Shown here in pieces: positions 47,173 to 55,997 of a stretch of 64,000 nt of DNA; the stretch's first letter is position 1, and each line of letters starts with the position of its first letter. Origin of the DNA: Pimelobacter simplex (GTDB taxonomy: Bacteria; Actinomycetota; Actinomycetes; Propionibacteriales; Nocardioidaceae). The notes beneath the pieces were generated by a model. The model saw only the letters and a list, made by a program, of their open reading frames with translations. It searched no databases and had not been told where the DNA came from. Both the position numbers and the translations under genes were made by a program. The stretch lies in contig NZ_CP096276.1 of the NCBI RefSeq assembly GCF_024662235.1, forward strand, positions 6,014,001-6,078,000. The letters are read 5' to 3'.

Positions 47173-47313
47173 CAAACACGTGTTCGAACGGGCGTGTCGG
47201 CTCTTGCCTGCGCGAGCCGGCCGGAGACTCTCGAACGGATTTTCGAACGAGGGCTGGATTTGTTCGAACACATGATCTAGTCTCGTACACACGTTCGATC
47301 GAACACCTGATCG
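47173..47313. promoter_or_regulatory. Cluster of four LexA (SOS) boxes between lexA and the LysM gene
   Basis: Each site differs by one base from CGAAC-N4-GTTCG: CAAACACGTGTTCG (47173-47186), CGAACGGATTTTCG (47232-47245), CGTACACACGTTCG (47284-47297) and CGAACACCTGATCG (47300-47313). A weaker fifth lies at 47265-47278. The first is nearest lexA and the last two are nearest the LysM gene, so both genes should be SOS-controlled. Confidence 0.85.
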
Positions 47314-47378
47314 AGACGACTTCCGTCGGACCCCCTGACTACAAACAGGGATCCGTCCACTTCCCCCGGAGGTTCACC

Positions 47379-47756
47379 ATGAGCACCGTCACCCTTGCCC
47401 CGCGCGTCGCCCCCGCCCGTCGTACGGCTGCGCCTGCCGTGCGCCGTACCGGACAGGTCCGGCTGACCCGCCGTGGACGCCTCGTGGTCTTCCTCTTCGC
47501 GCTCACCGCGGTCGTCGTCGCCGCGATCTGGCTCGCCGCCGGCTCCGCCGCCTCCCGCGACGCCGCCCCGGCGCCCGCCGAGGTCGACGTCATCACCGTC
47601 GCCCCCGGCGACACCCTGTGGGACATCGCCAGCGACGCCGCCGCCACGACCGGCGACGACGTGCGCGACATGATGCAGCGCATCGAGCAGCTCAACGCGC
47701 TGGACGGCGGCACCGTCTACGTCGGCCAGGACCTCCGCGTCCCCGCCGACAGCTGA
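47379..47756 (+). CDS. LysM-domain membrane protein, probable SOS cell-division inhibitor (ChiZ/DivS/YneA type)
   Basis: A 125-residue protein. A basic N-terminus is followed by one membrane helix (RLVVFLFALTAVVVAAIWLA, about residues 33-54). A C-terminal extracytoplasmic LysM domain follows (VITVAPGDTLWDIASDAA to VYVGQDLRVPADS). Small LysM proteins divergent from lexA include YneA, M. tuberculosis ChiZ (Rv2719c) and C. glutamicum DivS, which stop division during DNA damage. The same place, domain plan and SOS boxes support that role here. GGAGG at 47368 sets the ATG at 47379. Confidence 0.85.
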   Translation: MSTVTLAPRVAPARRTAAPAVRRTGQVRLTRRGRLVVFLFALTAVVVAAIWLAAGSAASRDAAPAPAEVDVITVAPGDTLWDIASDAAATTGDDVRDMMQRIEQLNALDGGTVYVGQDLRVPADS

Positions 47757-47772
47757 GCCGCCACCTGAACTT

Positions 47773-47797
47773 CTCCGCTGACTCGACCCCAGCGGAG
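47773..47797 (+). terminator. Terminator-like hairpin after the LysM gene
   Basis: CTCCGCTG (47773-47780) pairs with CAGCGGAG (47790-47797) 16 bp after the stop. A short TTGGGG follows instead of a T-run. Confidence 0.55.
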
Positions 47798-47864
47798 TTG
47801 GGGAAGACGAGGGGCGGGATCCGGTCGACCGACCTCACCCGGATCCCGCCGCTCGCGTTTTTGG

Positions 47865-47982
47865 GCGCGAGCGCGTCTTCGGCGCTCCTGGGCGGCAGCA
47901 AGCTGCCGGGAGAGCGCCTCTCGACGCGCTGCCGCGCTCGCAGTTGTCGTCCGCGCGGTGCCGGGTTGCTGGGCGGCCAGAC
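47865..47982 (-). repeat. Dispersed repeat, copy 3 (inverted, diverged)
   Basis: Read on the minus strand, this is homologous to 36536-36652: it starts GTCTGGCCGCCCAG, continues into GCGGCAGCGCGTCGAGAGGC, keeps the GGCAGCTTGCTGCC hairpin, and ends GCGCCGAAGACGCGCTCGCG. It differs by scattered substitutions. The 399-bp gene-free stretch 47757-48155 consists of a terminator, this repeat and an imperfect GC-rich tandem repeat (about 48007-48070, unit CAACCCCTGCCGggccgctc-like). Confidence 0.78.
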
Positions 47983-48155
47983 CGGGGCAGGCCGCGTGGG
48001 TCGGGGCGCAACCCCTGCCGCACCCTGCCGGGCCGCTCCGGGCCCCAACCCCTGCCGGGCCGCTCCGGGCGCGCCTCTGCCGAGTCGGGCGGGGGGAACG
48101 CGGGCTCGAGCCCTGGCTGCGGGTCCGAGCCCGGGCCGGGCGGCCGGGCCGACCG

Positions 48156-48494
48156 TCAGCGAGCGGCGCGCTTGCCGCCCTTGGGGGCGTCGGGGTCGCG
48201 CTTGGGCTTCGGGTCCGGCGCGGAGGTCAGGCCGAGTGCCCGCGAGAACCGCGCGGCCAGCATGAACGCCAGGAACAGGCAGAGCATGGCGCCCGCCGAG
48301 GCGACCACGAGCAGCGCCCAGGCGCCGGTCTTGTCGTCGTGGCGGGCGGTCGCGCCGAAGTCGATGGCGGCGAGGACCAGGTACCCCCAGGCGACCAGGG
48401 CGAACGTGATCCCGGCCGCGAGCAGGAGCAGGGCAGGGCGGAATCGCGCCTTCGTCCGATCGCCGGCCCGCTTTCCTCCTGCCACGGCGGTCAT
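48156..48494 (-). CDS. Small two-helix membrane protein
   Basis: A 112-residue protein with membrane helices at about residues 20-42 (LLLLAAGITFALVAWGYLVL) and 55-80 (WALLVVASAGAMLCLFLAFM). A basic C-terminal tail follows (PKPKRDPDAPKGGKRAAR). No family is recognised. ATG at 48494 is chosen; longer in-frame starts give an Arg/Gly-rich leader without conservation signs. It diverges from nrdR. Confidence 0.68.
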   Translation of the reverse strand: MTAVAGGKRAGDRTKARFRPALLLLAAGITFALVAWGYLVLAAIDFGATARHDDKTGAWALLVVASAGAMLCLFLAFMLAARFSRALGLTSAPDPKPKRDPDAPKGGKRAAR

Positions 48495-48723
48495 TGTTGC
48501 TGATGGGTGGGTGGAATGGGTCGGCAACCCTCCGTCTAGGGCGCACCTCGTCGATCCACAGGCTCCCCGGAGGCCCTCGAACCGCCCTCCCGACCCCCTC
48601 CGCGGACGACGTCCAGACCGGTCCCGCACCCAAATCCCGCCGTGTTTCAGGCGTGCTGAGCGGGTCCGCGCGACAGGCCGGGGCGCGGTCTTGCGTCCGT
48701 CGTGCCCGGGGCGTACGGTTACC

Positions 48724-48769
48724 ACTACATCTAGTAGTTACAACGATGTAGTTCTCCACATATAGGTCC
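48724..48769 (+). promoter_or_regulatory. Pair of NrdR boxes upstream of nrdR-nrdJ
   Basis: ACTACATCTAGTAG (48724-48737) and CCACATATAGGTCC (48756-48769) resemble the NrdR-box pattern and have centres 32 bp apart. Three helical turns is the spacing known for paired NrdR boxes. The rest of the 366-bp gap 48495-48860 shows only short GC hairpins, including AGGGG-AAG-CCCCT. Confidence 0.65.
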
Positions 48770-48860
48770 ACAGGACCTGGCGTGAAGTACACAGAAACAT
48801 CCTCGTTTGTGCACAGGGGAAGCCCCTTTGTCCACAAGCGCCGACTCGGGAGGAGGAACC

Positions 48861-49376
48861 ATGCACTGTCCGTACTGCAAGCACAACGACACCAAGGTCC
48901 TCGACTCCCGGGTATCCGAGGACGGCTGCTCGATCCGGCGTCGCCGGGTCTGCCAGTCGCCTGCGTGCGAGAAGCGGTTCACGACCGTCGAGGCCATGCA
49001 GCTGACCGTGCTCAAGCGCTCCGGCGCGACCGAGCCGTTCACGCGCGACAAGGCCGTCGCCGGCGTCCGGAAGGCCTGCAAGGGCCGCCCGGTCGACGAG
49101 GACGACCTGGCCCGCCTGGGCCAGGAGGTCGAGGACCAGCTGCGACTCGCCGGCAGCCCCGAGATCGCGGCCCACGAGGTGGGCCTCGCGATCCTCTCGC
49201 CCCTGCGCCGCCTCGATGAGGTGGCCTATCTCCGCTTCGCCTCCGTCTACCGCGGGTTCGACTCCGCGGCGGACTTCGAGAACGAGATCGCCCTGCTGCG
49301 TGCCGAGCGCCAGCTGCAGAGCGAGTCGGGCGGAGCCCCGGGCGGTCTCGCGACCGCCTCAGCCCCGACGGGCTGA
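48861..49376 (+). CDS. nrdR: Ribonucleotide reductase regulator NrdR
   Basis: A 171-residue repressor of ribonucleotide reductase genes. The N-terminal zinc ribbon is [17 protein letters not shown] with [11 protein letters not shown]. An ATP-cone domain follows ([20 protein letters not shown]), which senses ATP/dATP. The zinc finger is intact. An AGGAGGAACC ribosome-binding site sets the ATG at 48861. It lies 123 bp upstream of nrdJ, the usual actinobacterial pair. Confidence 0.96.
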   Translation: MHCPYCKHNDTKVLDSRVSEDGCSIRRRRVCQSPACEKRFTTVEAMQLTVLKRSGATEPFTRDKAVAGVRKACKGRPVDEDDLARLGQEVEDQLRLAGSPEIAAHEVGLAILSPLRRLDEVAYLRFASVYRGFDSAADFENEIALLRAERQLQSESGGAPGGLATASAPTG

Positions 49377-49499
49377 CCACGAACGCCCGGCAGGTAGTGG
49401 GGAAGCTGCCTGCCGGGCCACCACCCTTCCCCAAGAGCGCGCATCCATCGCCGCACCGCCGACCCCCGCCACGTCGCACACCAGGAGACCAGGAGAGTC

Positions 49500-52391
49500 A
49501 TGACCGAGACGGCCAGCAACCCGACCGCCGCAGGCGCCGCATCCGGCAAGGGCCTGAAGATCGACCGCGTCTTCAGCACCGAGGGCACCCACCCCTACGA
49601 CGAGATCACCTGGGAGCGTCGGGACGTCGTCCAGACCAACTGGAAGACGGGCGAGACCGTCTTCGAGCAGCTCGGTGTGGAGTTCCCCGACTTCTGGTCG
49701 CTCAACGCCTCCACGATCGTCACCACCAAGTACTTCCGCGGCGCGGTCGGCACCCCGGAGCGGGAGCGCGGCCTCAAGCAGCTCATCGACCGGGTCGTGT
49801 CGACGTACGTCAAGGCGGGCAAGGAGCACGGCTACTTCGCGAGCGTGGCGGACGCGGAGGTCTTCGAGCACGAGCTGACCTGGCTGCTCGTGCACCAGTA
49901 CTTCTCCTTCAACTCCCCGGTGTGGTTCAACGTCGGCACGACCGCTCCCCAGCAGGTCTCCGCGTGCTTCATCCTCTCCGTCGACGACTCGATGGACTCG
50001 ATCCTGAACTGGTACAAGGAAGAGGGCTTCATCTTCAAGGGCGGCTCCGGCGCCGGCCTGAACCTCTCCCGGATCCGCTCCTCCAAGGAGCTCCTCAGCA
50101 GCGGCGGTACGGCGTCCGGCCCGGTCTCCTTCATGCGCGGCGCCGACGCCTCGGCGGGCACCATCAAGTCGGGCGGCGCCACGCGTCGTGCGGCCAAGAT
50201 GGTCGTCCTCGACGTCGACCACCCCGACATCGAGGAGTTCGTCGAGACCAAGTGGCGCGAGGAGGACAAGATCCGTGCCCTGCGCGACGCCGGCTACGAC
50301 ATGGACCTCGGTGGCAAGGACATCACCTCGGTCCAGTACCAGAACGCCAACAACTCGGTGCGCGTCAACGACGAGTTCATGCGCGCCGTCGAGGCCGGCA
50401 CCGACTTCGGCCTGCGCGCCCGGATGACCGGCGAGGTCATCGAGACCGTCGACGCCCGCAGCCTGTTCCGCAAGATCAGCGAGGCCGCCTGGGCCTGCGC
50501 CGACCCGGGCCTGCAGTACGACGACACGATCAACGCCTGGCACACCAACCCCGAGACCGGCCGGATCACCGCGTCCAACCCGTGCTCGGAGTACATGTCG
50601 CTCGACAACTCCTCGTGCAACCTCGCCTCGCTCAACCTGCTGAAGTTCCTGCGCGAGGACGACACCTTCGACGCCCCCCTGTTCGCGAAGGCCGTCGAGC
50701 TGATCATCACCGCGATGGACATCTCGATCTGCTTCGCCGACTTCCCGACCGAGCCCATCGGCGAGACCACCCGCGACTACCGCCAGCTCGGCATCGGCTA
50801 CGCCAACCTCGGCGCGCTGCTCATGGCCATGGGCCTGGGCTACGACTCCGAGGGTGGCCGCGCGATGGCCGCGACCGTCACCTCGCTGATGACCGGTACG
50901 TCGTACCGTCGTTCGGCCGAGCTCGCCGCGATCGTCGGCCCCTACGCCGGCTACGCCCGCAACGCCGAGGCCCACCAGCGCGTCATGCGCAAGCACCAGG
51001 CGGCCAACGACGACGTCCGTACGCTCCACATCGCCGACGCCGAGGTCCACAAGCTGGCCACCGAGGAGTGGGCCCAGGTCGTCGAGCTCGGCAAGACCAA
51101 TGGCTTCCGCAACGCCCAGGCCTCCGTGCTCGCGCCGACCGGCACCATCGGCTTCATGATGGACTGCGACACCACCGGCATCGAGCCCGACTTCTCCCTG
51201 GTGAAGTTCAAGAAGCTCGTCGGCGGCGGCTCGCTGCAGATCGTCAACCAGACCATCCCGCGCGCCCTCAAGAAGCTGGGCTACGACAGCGAGAAGGTCG
51301 AGGCGATCGTCGCCTACATCGGCGAGCACGGCCACGTCGTCGACGCCCCCGGCCTCAAGCCGGAGCACTACGAGATCTTCGACACCGCCATGGGTGAGCG
51401 CTCGCTCAAGCCGATGGGCCACGTCCTGATGATGGCCGCCTGCCAGCCCTTCCTCTCCGGCGCCATCTCCAAGACGGTCAACCTGCCCGAGTCGGCCTCC
51501 GTCGAGGACATCGAGCAGATCTACCTCGAGTCGTGGAAGCTCGGCCTCAAGGCCACCGCGATCTACCGCGACAACTGCAAGGTCGGCCAGCCCCTGGCCG
51601 ACGGCGGCGGCAAGGCCAAGAAGGACGCCGCCGACGCTGCCGACGCCGCTGCCGAGGGCAAGGTCGTCGAGAAGGTCGTCGAGAAGATCGTCTACGCCCC
51701 CACCCGCAAGCGCCTCCCGAAGTCCCGCCAGGCCCGCACCACGTCGTTCACCGTGGCCGGCGCCGAGGGCTATATGACCTCGGGCGCCCACGACGACAAC
51801 GCCCTCGGCGAGATCTTCCTCAAGCTCGGCAAGCAGGGCTCCACCCTGGCCGGCGTGATGGACGCCTTCTCGATCGCCGTCTCCATCGGCCTCCAGTACG
51901 GCGTCCCGCTCGAGACCTACGTCTCGAAGTTCACCAACCTCCGCTTCGAGCCCGCCGGCCTCACCGACGACCCGGACGTCCGGATGGCGCAGTCGATCAT
52001 GGACTACGTCTTCCGTCGCCTGGCCCTGGACTACCTGTCCTTCGACGAGCGCGCCGCCCTCGGCATCTACTCCGCCGACGAGCGCCAGCGCCACCTCGAG
52101 ACCGGCTCGTACGAGCCCGTCGAGGAGACCGGCAACGCCTCCGAGCTCGTCGACACCGCCCCCGTCGCCAAGACCGCCCCGGTCGAGGCCGAGGTCGTCG
52201 AGGTCGCCGACGAGGACCCCCTCGCCGGCGCCCCCGAGGTCAAGGTCGCCAAGACCACGGCCGAGCTCCTCGAGCAGATCACCGGCCACGCGGTCGACAG
52301 CCCGCTGTGCATGACCTGCGGCACGAAGATGCGGCCGGCCGGCTCGTGCTACGTGTGCGAGGGCTGCGGCAGCACCAGCGGCTGCAGCTGA
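49500..52391 (+). CDS. nrdJ: Adenosylcobalamin-dependent (class II) ribonucleotide reductase NrdJ
   Basis: A 963-residue enzyme that reduces ribonucleotides to deoxyribonucleotides using vitamin B12. CFILSVDDSMDSILNWYKEE, GGSGAGLNLSRIRS, NPCSEYMSLDNSSCNLASLN and QASVLAPTGTIGFMMDCDTT are catalytic-barrel blocks of the family. The C-terminal CMTCGTKMRPAGSCYVCEGC carries the redox-active Cys pairs. Before it lies a low-complexity Glu/Val/Ala linker. AGGAGA precedes the ATG at 49500. No cobalamin riboswitch was recognised upstream. Confidence 0.97.
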   Translation: MTETASNPTAAGAASGKGLKIDRVFSTEGTHPYDEITWERRDVVQTNWKTGETVFEQLGVEFPDFWSLNASTIVTTKYFRGAVGTPERERGLKQLIDRVVSTYVKAGKEHGYFASVADAEVFEHELTWLLVHQYFSFNSPVWFNVGTTAPQQVSACFILSVDDSMDSILNWYKEEGFIFKGGSGAGLNLSRIRSSKELLSSGGTASGPVSFMRGADASAGTIKSGGATRRAAKMVVLDVDHPDIEEFVETKWREEDKIRALRDAGYDMDLGGKDITSVQYQNANNSVRVNDEFMRAVEAGTDFGLRARMTGEVIETVDARSLFRKISEAAWACADPGLQYDDTINAWHTNPETGRITASNPCSEYMSLDNSSCNLASLNLLKFLREDDTFDAPLFAKAVELIITAMDISICFADFPTEPIGETTRDYRQLGIGYANLGALLMAMGLGYDSEGGRAMAATVTSLMTGTSYRRSAELAAIVGPYAGYARNAEAHQRVMRKHQAANDDVRTLHIADAEVHKLATEEWAQVVELGKTNGFRNAQASVLAPTGTIGFMMDCDTTGIEPDFSLVKFKKLVGGGSLQIVNQTIPRALKKLGYDSEKVEAIVAYIGEHGHVVDAPGLKPEHYEIFDTAMGERSLKPMGHVLMMAACQPFLSGAISKTVNLPESASVEDIEQIYLESWKLGLKATAIYRDNCKVGQPLADGGGKAKKDAADAADAAAEGKVVEKVVEKIVYAPTRKRLPKSRQARTTSFTVAGAEGYMTSGAHDDNALGEIFLKLGKQGSTLAGVMDAFSIAVSIGLQYGVPLETYVSKFTNLRFEPAGLTDDPDVRMAQSIMDYVFRRLALDYLSFDERAALGIYSADERQRHLETGSYEPVEETGNASELVDTAPVAKTAPVEAEVVEVADEDPLAGAPEVKVAKTTAELLEQITGHAVDSPLCMTCGTKMRPAGSCYVCEGCGSTSGCS

Positions 52392-52403
52392 GCCAGTACG
52401 TCC

Positions 52404-52440
52404 AACGGCCCGGTCCCTCAGTGAGGGGCCGGGCCGTTGT
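52404..52440 (+). terminator. Strong terminator hairpin after nrdJ
   Basis: CGGCCCGG (52406-52413) pairs with CCGGGCCG (52429-52436), extended inside by CCCTCA/TGAGGG. TTGT follows. It also overlaps the 3' end of the convergent small gene and may serve both. Confidence 0.85.
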
Positions 52441-52819
52441 GCTGTGAGAGCGGAGGGGGCGGCCCGGCCGGCGTCGTCGAACGTTCGCTGGTGATCAGCA
52501 CCACCGCGAGACCGAGGACGCCGAGCAGTGCGAGTGCGGGCAGACGCGGATCGGCGACCTCCGCGTCGTGGTTCCGCGCTTCCTCGAGCTGCTTGGAGAT
52601 CAGTTCGAGGTACTTGTTGGCGGACCACCCGTTGACGACCGCCTGTTGCGGTGCGCCGTCGGCGAGCCCGTTGTTGCGGTCGTCGTCGGACTCGATGGTG
52701 CCGCGCGCGTTGCCGAAGGACGGCGCGTCGTCGTCCGGGGCCATCACAAACCACACGGCGACGGCGGCGAGGACGAGGATGCCGCCGACGATGCGGCGGG
52801 TGACGAGGTGGATGCTCAC
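52418..52819 (-). CDS. Membrane protein of unknown function (two helices)
   Basis: A 133-residue protein. The first helix is at about residues 10-27 (VGGILVLAAVAVWFVM). A polar, acidic middle follows (ESDDDRNNGLADGAPQQAVV, YLELISKQLEEARNHDAEV). A second helix is at about 93-112 (PALALLGVLGLAVVLI), and the tail is Pro-rich. No family is recognised. GTG at 52819. It converges with nrdJ over the terminator. Confidence 0.68.
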   Translation of the reverse strand: MSIHLVTRRIVGGILVLAAVAVWFVMAPDDDAPSFGNARGTIESDDDRNNGLADGAPQQAVVNGWSANKYLELISKQLEEARNHDAEVADPRLPALALLGVLGLAVVLITSERSTTPAGPPPPLSQHNGPAPH

Positions 52820-52918
52820 GGGGACTCCGGATCGGGTGGGGGGCTGAGGGGTGCGCCAACCTACAACGGTGCTCTGCCGCCGCGCGGCCGTTTCGGCCGG
52901 GCCGTGGGGGATCCCTCC

Positions 52919-53818
52919 CTAGGCGTGGCTTCCGGCGCCACTGGTCCCGTACGGCGCCTCACCCACCACGAACTCCCGGAACCGCTCCGCCGCCGGCTCC
53001 AGCCCCCGATCCGTCCGCCACGTCATCCCCACGCTGCGCCGCGCGTTCGCCCCGGTGAGCGCGATGCCGACGGTGCCGGAGACCCCCGCGAACGCCTCCG
53101 GTACGACGGCCACCCCGAGCCCCGCAGCGACCAGACCTTCGATGGTCGCGAGATCGGCGCTCTCGAAGGACACGGGCAGGGTGATGCCGGCGTCGGTGAG
53201 GAGGCGGTCGACGAGGGTGCGGAAGCCGAAGCCGAGGGGGGTGGTGACGAGCTCTTCGGAGGTGAGGTCGCGCAGGTCGATGCGCTTGCGGGTGCGGAGG
53301 CGGTGGGTGGGCGGGACGATGAGGACGAGGCGTTCGTGCTGGAGCGTGATCCAGCCGAAGTCACCGTCGGGGCGGCCGGAGGTGATGGCGAGGTCGACGG
53401 TGCCGGCGTTGAGGTCGCGGAGCATGGCGTGGGCGGGTTCTTGGGAGAGCTCGACGCGGACGCCGGGGGCCTGGTGGTGGAAGCCGCGGAGGATGCGGGG
53501 GACCAGGGAGGTCGCCATGGAGTCGAGGAAGGCGAGGCGGACGATGCCGCGGTCGGGGTCGAGGCGGGTCTCGATCTCGGTGGTCATCTGGCGGTAGCGG
53601 GCGACGAGGTCGCGGGCGGCGTCGACGACGAAGGCGCCGTTGGGGGTGGTGGTGAGGCCGTCGGGCACGCGCTCGAAGAGGCGTACGCCGAGCTCGTCCT
53701 CGGCGCGCGCGAGGGCTCGGGAGAGCGTGGGTTGGGTGACGCCGAGGATCGCGGCGGTGTCGGTCACGTGCTGGTGGTCGGCCAGTGCGACCAGCCACTC
53801 GAGGTCTCGGATGCGCAC
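52919..53818 (-). CDS. LysR-family transcriptional regulator
   Basis: A 299-residue regulator. The N-terminal winged HTH is standard: LVALADHQHVTDTAAILGVT, then QPTLSRALARAEDELGVRLF. The C-terminal substrate-binding fold runs from about residue 90 (IVRLAFLDSMATSLVPRILR). GTG at 53818. It diverges from an MFS transporter across 81 bp holding the palindrome ATACGC-GAA-GCGTAT. It probably controls that exporter. Confidence 0.93.
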   Translation of the reverse strand: MRIRDLEWLVALADHQHVTDTAAILGVTQPTLSRALARAEDELGVRLFERVPDGLTTTPNGAFVVDAARDLVARYRQMTTEIETRLDPDRGIVRLAFLDSMATSLVPRILRGFHHQAPGVRVELSQEPAHAMLRDLNAGTVDLAITSGRPDGDFGWITLQHERLVLIVPPTHRLRTRKRIDLRDLTSEELVTTPLGFGFRTLVDRLLTDAGITLPVSFESADLATIEGLVAAGLGVAVVPEAFAGVSGTVGIALTGANARRSVGMTWRTDRGLEPAAERFREFVVGEAPYGTSGAGSHA

Positions 53819-53827
53819 GCGACGAGA

Positions 53828-53842
53828 ATACGCGAAGCGTAT
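53828..53842. promoter_or_regulatory. LysR-type operator candidate
   Basis: ATACGC (53828-53833) and GCGTAT (53837-53842) form a perfect inverted repeat around GAA, 9 bp upstream of the LysR gene. This fits the T-N11-A class of LysR sites. Confidence 0.65.
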
Positions 53843-53899
53843 GGAGGGCCAGCGTGGATCGCATTAGACGCATGACCGTGGACGGCGCACGCTGGTCGG

Positions 53900-55129
53900 G
53901 TGCATGAGGGACATCTGCGTGGATCGGCCGCGTACCGGCGGACCATGGCGGCGATGGTGTGTGCGGGGATGGTCACCTTCGTCCTGCTGTACGACACCCA
54001 GGCGCTGCTGCCCGCCTTCCACGACGACTTCGGGGTGACGCCGGCGCAGGCGACCTTGTCGATGTCGCTGACCACGGCGGGACTGGCGCTGGGGCTGCTG
54101 GTCGCGGGGCCGGCATCCGAGGTGGTCGGGCGGACCCGGATGATCGTCGGTGCGGTCTGGCTGTCGAGCCTGGTCGCGCTGCTGTGCCCGTTCGCGTGGT
54201 CGTGGGATGCCCTGCTGGTGCTGCGGTTCGTCGAGGGTCTGGTGCTGGCGGGGCTGCCGGCGGTGGCGACGGCGTACCTCCGTGAGGAGCTGCACGCGTC
54301 GGCGCAGGCGCGGGCGGCCGGCGTCTACATCGGCGGTACGGCGCTCGGCGGCATGGTGGGCCGGGTGCTGACCGCGCCGGTGACCGAGGCGCTCGACTGG
54401 CGCTGGGGTCTCGGTGCGGCCGCGGTGCTGAGCCTGGTCTGCGCGGTCGCGGTGACGCTGACCCTGCCGCCGTCCCGCAACTTCCGGGGACGCCGGCGCC
54501 AGGAGCTCGCGCTGGGGGAGATGTCGCGGGCGGCGCTGGCCGATCCCGTCCTGCGCCGCCTGTACGTCGTCGGGGCGTGCTCGGTGGGCGCGCTGGTGGT
54601 GGTGTTCAACGCGCTCGGCTTCCGGCTGGTCGGGGGACCGCACCATCTCGGTCTGGGGGCGATCAGCCTGCTCTACCTGGTCTACCCGCTCGGGTCGGTC
54701 AGTGCGGCGGTCTCCGGCGCCTGGGCCGACCGGGTCGGACGGCGGGCGGTGCTGCCGGTGGGCTGTGCCGTCGCGATCGCGGGCGTCGCCCTCACCGTCC
54801 CGCACAGCCTGGTCGCGATCGTGGCCGGACTGGCGTGCCTGGCCATGGGCTTCTTCGTGGTCCACGGCATCGCGAGCGGCTGGGTCGCGGTGCGGGCCCA
54901 CGCAGCCGGTGCGAGCGCGAGCCAGGCGGCCGCGTTCTACCTCTGCGCCTACTACGTCGGCTCGTCGGTGTTCGGCAGCCTCGGGGCGAGCGCGTGGTCG
55001 ACGTACGGATGGGTGGGACCGGCGGTGCTGGCGCTCGGGCTGCTCGCGGTCGTCGGGGTGCTCGGCCTGGACCTGCGGCACGTGCCCGCGATCACAGCGG
55101 TGCCGATGTCCAGTGCGACTGCTCGTTAG
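53900..55129 (+). CDS. MFS transporter (YnfM-like exporter)
   Basis: A 409-residue permease with about 12 membrane helices. The MFS loop 2-3 motif appears as GPASEVVGRTRMIVGA, and a second-half equivalent as GAWADRVGRRAVLPVG. FVEGLVLAGLPAVATAYLRE and FYLCAYYVGSSVFGSLG resemble the YnfM/arabinose-efflux group. The substrate is unknown. GTG at 53900 is the start. It is paired with the divergent LysR regulator. Confidence 0.9.
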   Translation: MHEGHLRGSAAYRRTMAAMVCAGMVTFVLLYDTQALLPAFHDDFGVTPAQATLSMSLTTAGLALGLLVAGPASEVVGRTRMIVGAVWLSSLVALLCPFAWSWDALLVLRFVEGLVLAGLPAVATAYLREELHASAQARAAGVYIGGTALGGMVGRVLTAPVTEALDWRWGLGAAAVLSLVCAVAVTLTLPPSRNFRGRRRQELALGEMSRAALADPVLRRLYVVGACSVGALVVVFNALGFRLVGGPHHLGLGAISLLYLVYPLGSVSAAVSGAWADRVGRRAVLPVGCAVAIAGVALTVPHSLVAIVAGLACLAMGFFVVHGIASGWVAVRAHAAGASASQAAAFYLCAYYVGSSVFGSLGASAWSTYGWVGPAVLALGLLAVVGVLGLDLRHVPAITAVPMSSATAR

Positions 55130-55997
55130 CTCGCCAGGAACTCGGCGTAGCGTTCCTCGAGTCTCGTCTGGTCAGGCCGGGCCGCGCGCGAGGACGGCAC
55201 CGCCATCAGACGTTGACCGTGCATCGCTTGGATTCCGTGGCGCAGCATCGGACCGTCCTTCTCCGCCAGGATGTCGTCGCGCACGTGCAGCGTGAGATCC
55301 AGTCGGATGCCGAGGATGTCGGCGTCGTAGGCGGCGTGGTGAATCTTGCACAGCGCCATGCCGTTGGGGACGACGGGCTGACCGTTCGGTCGGCCGTCGG
55401 CGATGATGTGCGCCGCGTCGAGCAAGCTGCTGTGCCCGAGATTGCAGACCGCGCACCGAGTTCCGTAGGCCAGCAGGACCTGCGCCCGGAAGACCTTCTG
55501 GTGGAGTCGCTGCTTGGTGAGTCGAGCTACGTAGTCACGAGTGTCGTCAGGCATCGCGGTGCCTACGGTGACGAGGCGCTGAGCGGGGTCGACGGCGAGG
55601 GTGAACTCGAGCCGTCCGGGATCGTCCCCGACGACCCATACGGGATAGATCGGCTCATAGCAGCCCGCGGCGATGCCCACGAACCACAGCAGAGGCACCT
55701 TCAGCTCGAACGCTCGGCGGAGGGCCACGTTCTCCGCCTGGTTGGGATCAGTACCTCGGTACTTGTAGCGCTGCAGGCCATCCGATCCGATCTCATCGGC
55801 ATAGGGGGCAGCTTTCCCGGCGGAGTGAAGGTCGTCCTGATCGCGAGCGCCGCGTCGAATCCGGCCGGCTTGCGGATCCCTCGCTGGAGGTCCATCAGCG
55901 GGATCTCACGACCTTCGAACTCGAACGTTCGCAGCCACGCGTAGTCGACGCGCGGTGTCGGTCGCGCATCGAGCCAACGCATCGCGGCTTCGCGCAA
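55126..55997 (-). pseudogene. HNH endonuclease (putative restriction endonuclease), frameshifted
   Basis: The gene is split over two frames. The upstream part (55997 to about 55815) reads REAAMRWLDARPTP, EFEGREIPLMDLQRGIRKPA, ALAIRTTFTPPG. The downstream part begins KAAPYADEIGSDGLQRYKYR and carries the HNH domain CAVCNLGHSSLLDAAHIIAD, NGMALCKIHHAAYDADILGI. Adding one base in the G-run at about 55815-55819 restores one continuous frame matching the family. A clear ATG is also missing: TTG at 55997 or ATG at 55982 are the options. The codon use is less GC-extreme than that of its neighbours, fitting transfer. Confidence 0.75.

Noticed and set aside
49377..49499. Cobalamin riboswitch upstream of nrdJ
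   Set aside because: The gap is only 123 bp and I could not find a B12-box-like sequence here or before nrdR.
49359..52859. Long minus-strand open frame antisense to nrdJ
   Set aside because: Same GC effect; low-complexity product, and nrdJ is certain on the other strand.
55126..55997. Programmed frameshift in the HNH gene
   Set aside because: No slippery heptamer with a following structure was seen, and the family is normally encoded in one frame. A mutation or sequencing error is simpler.
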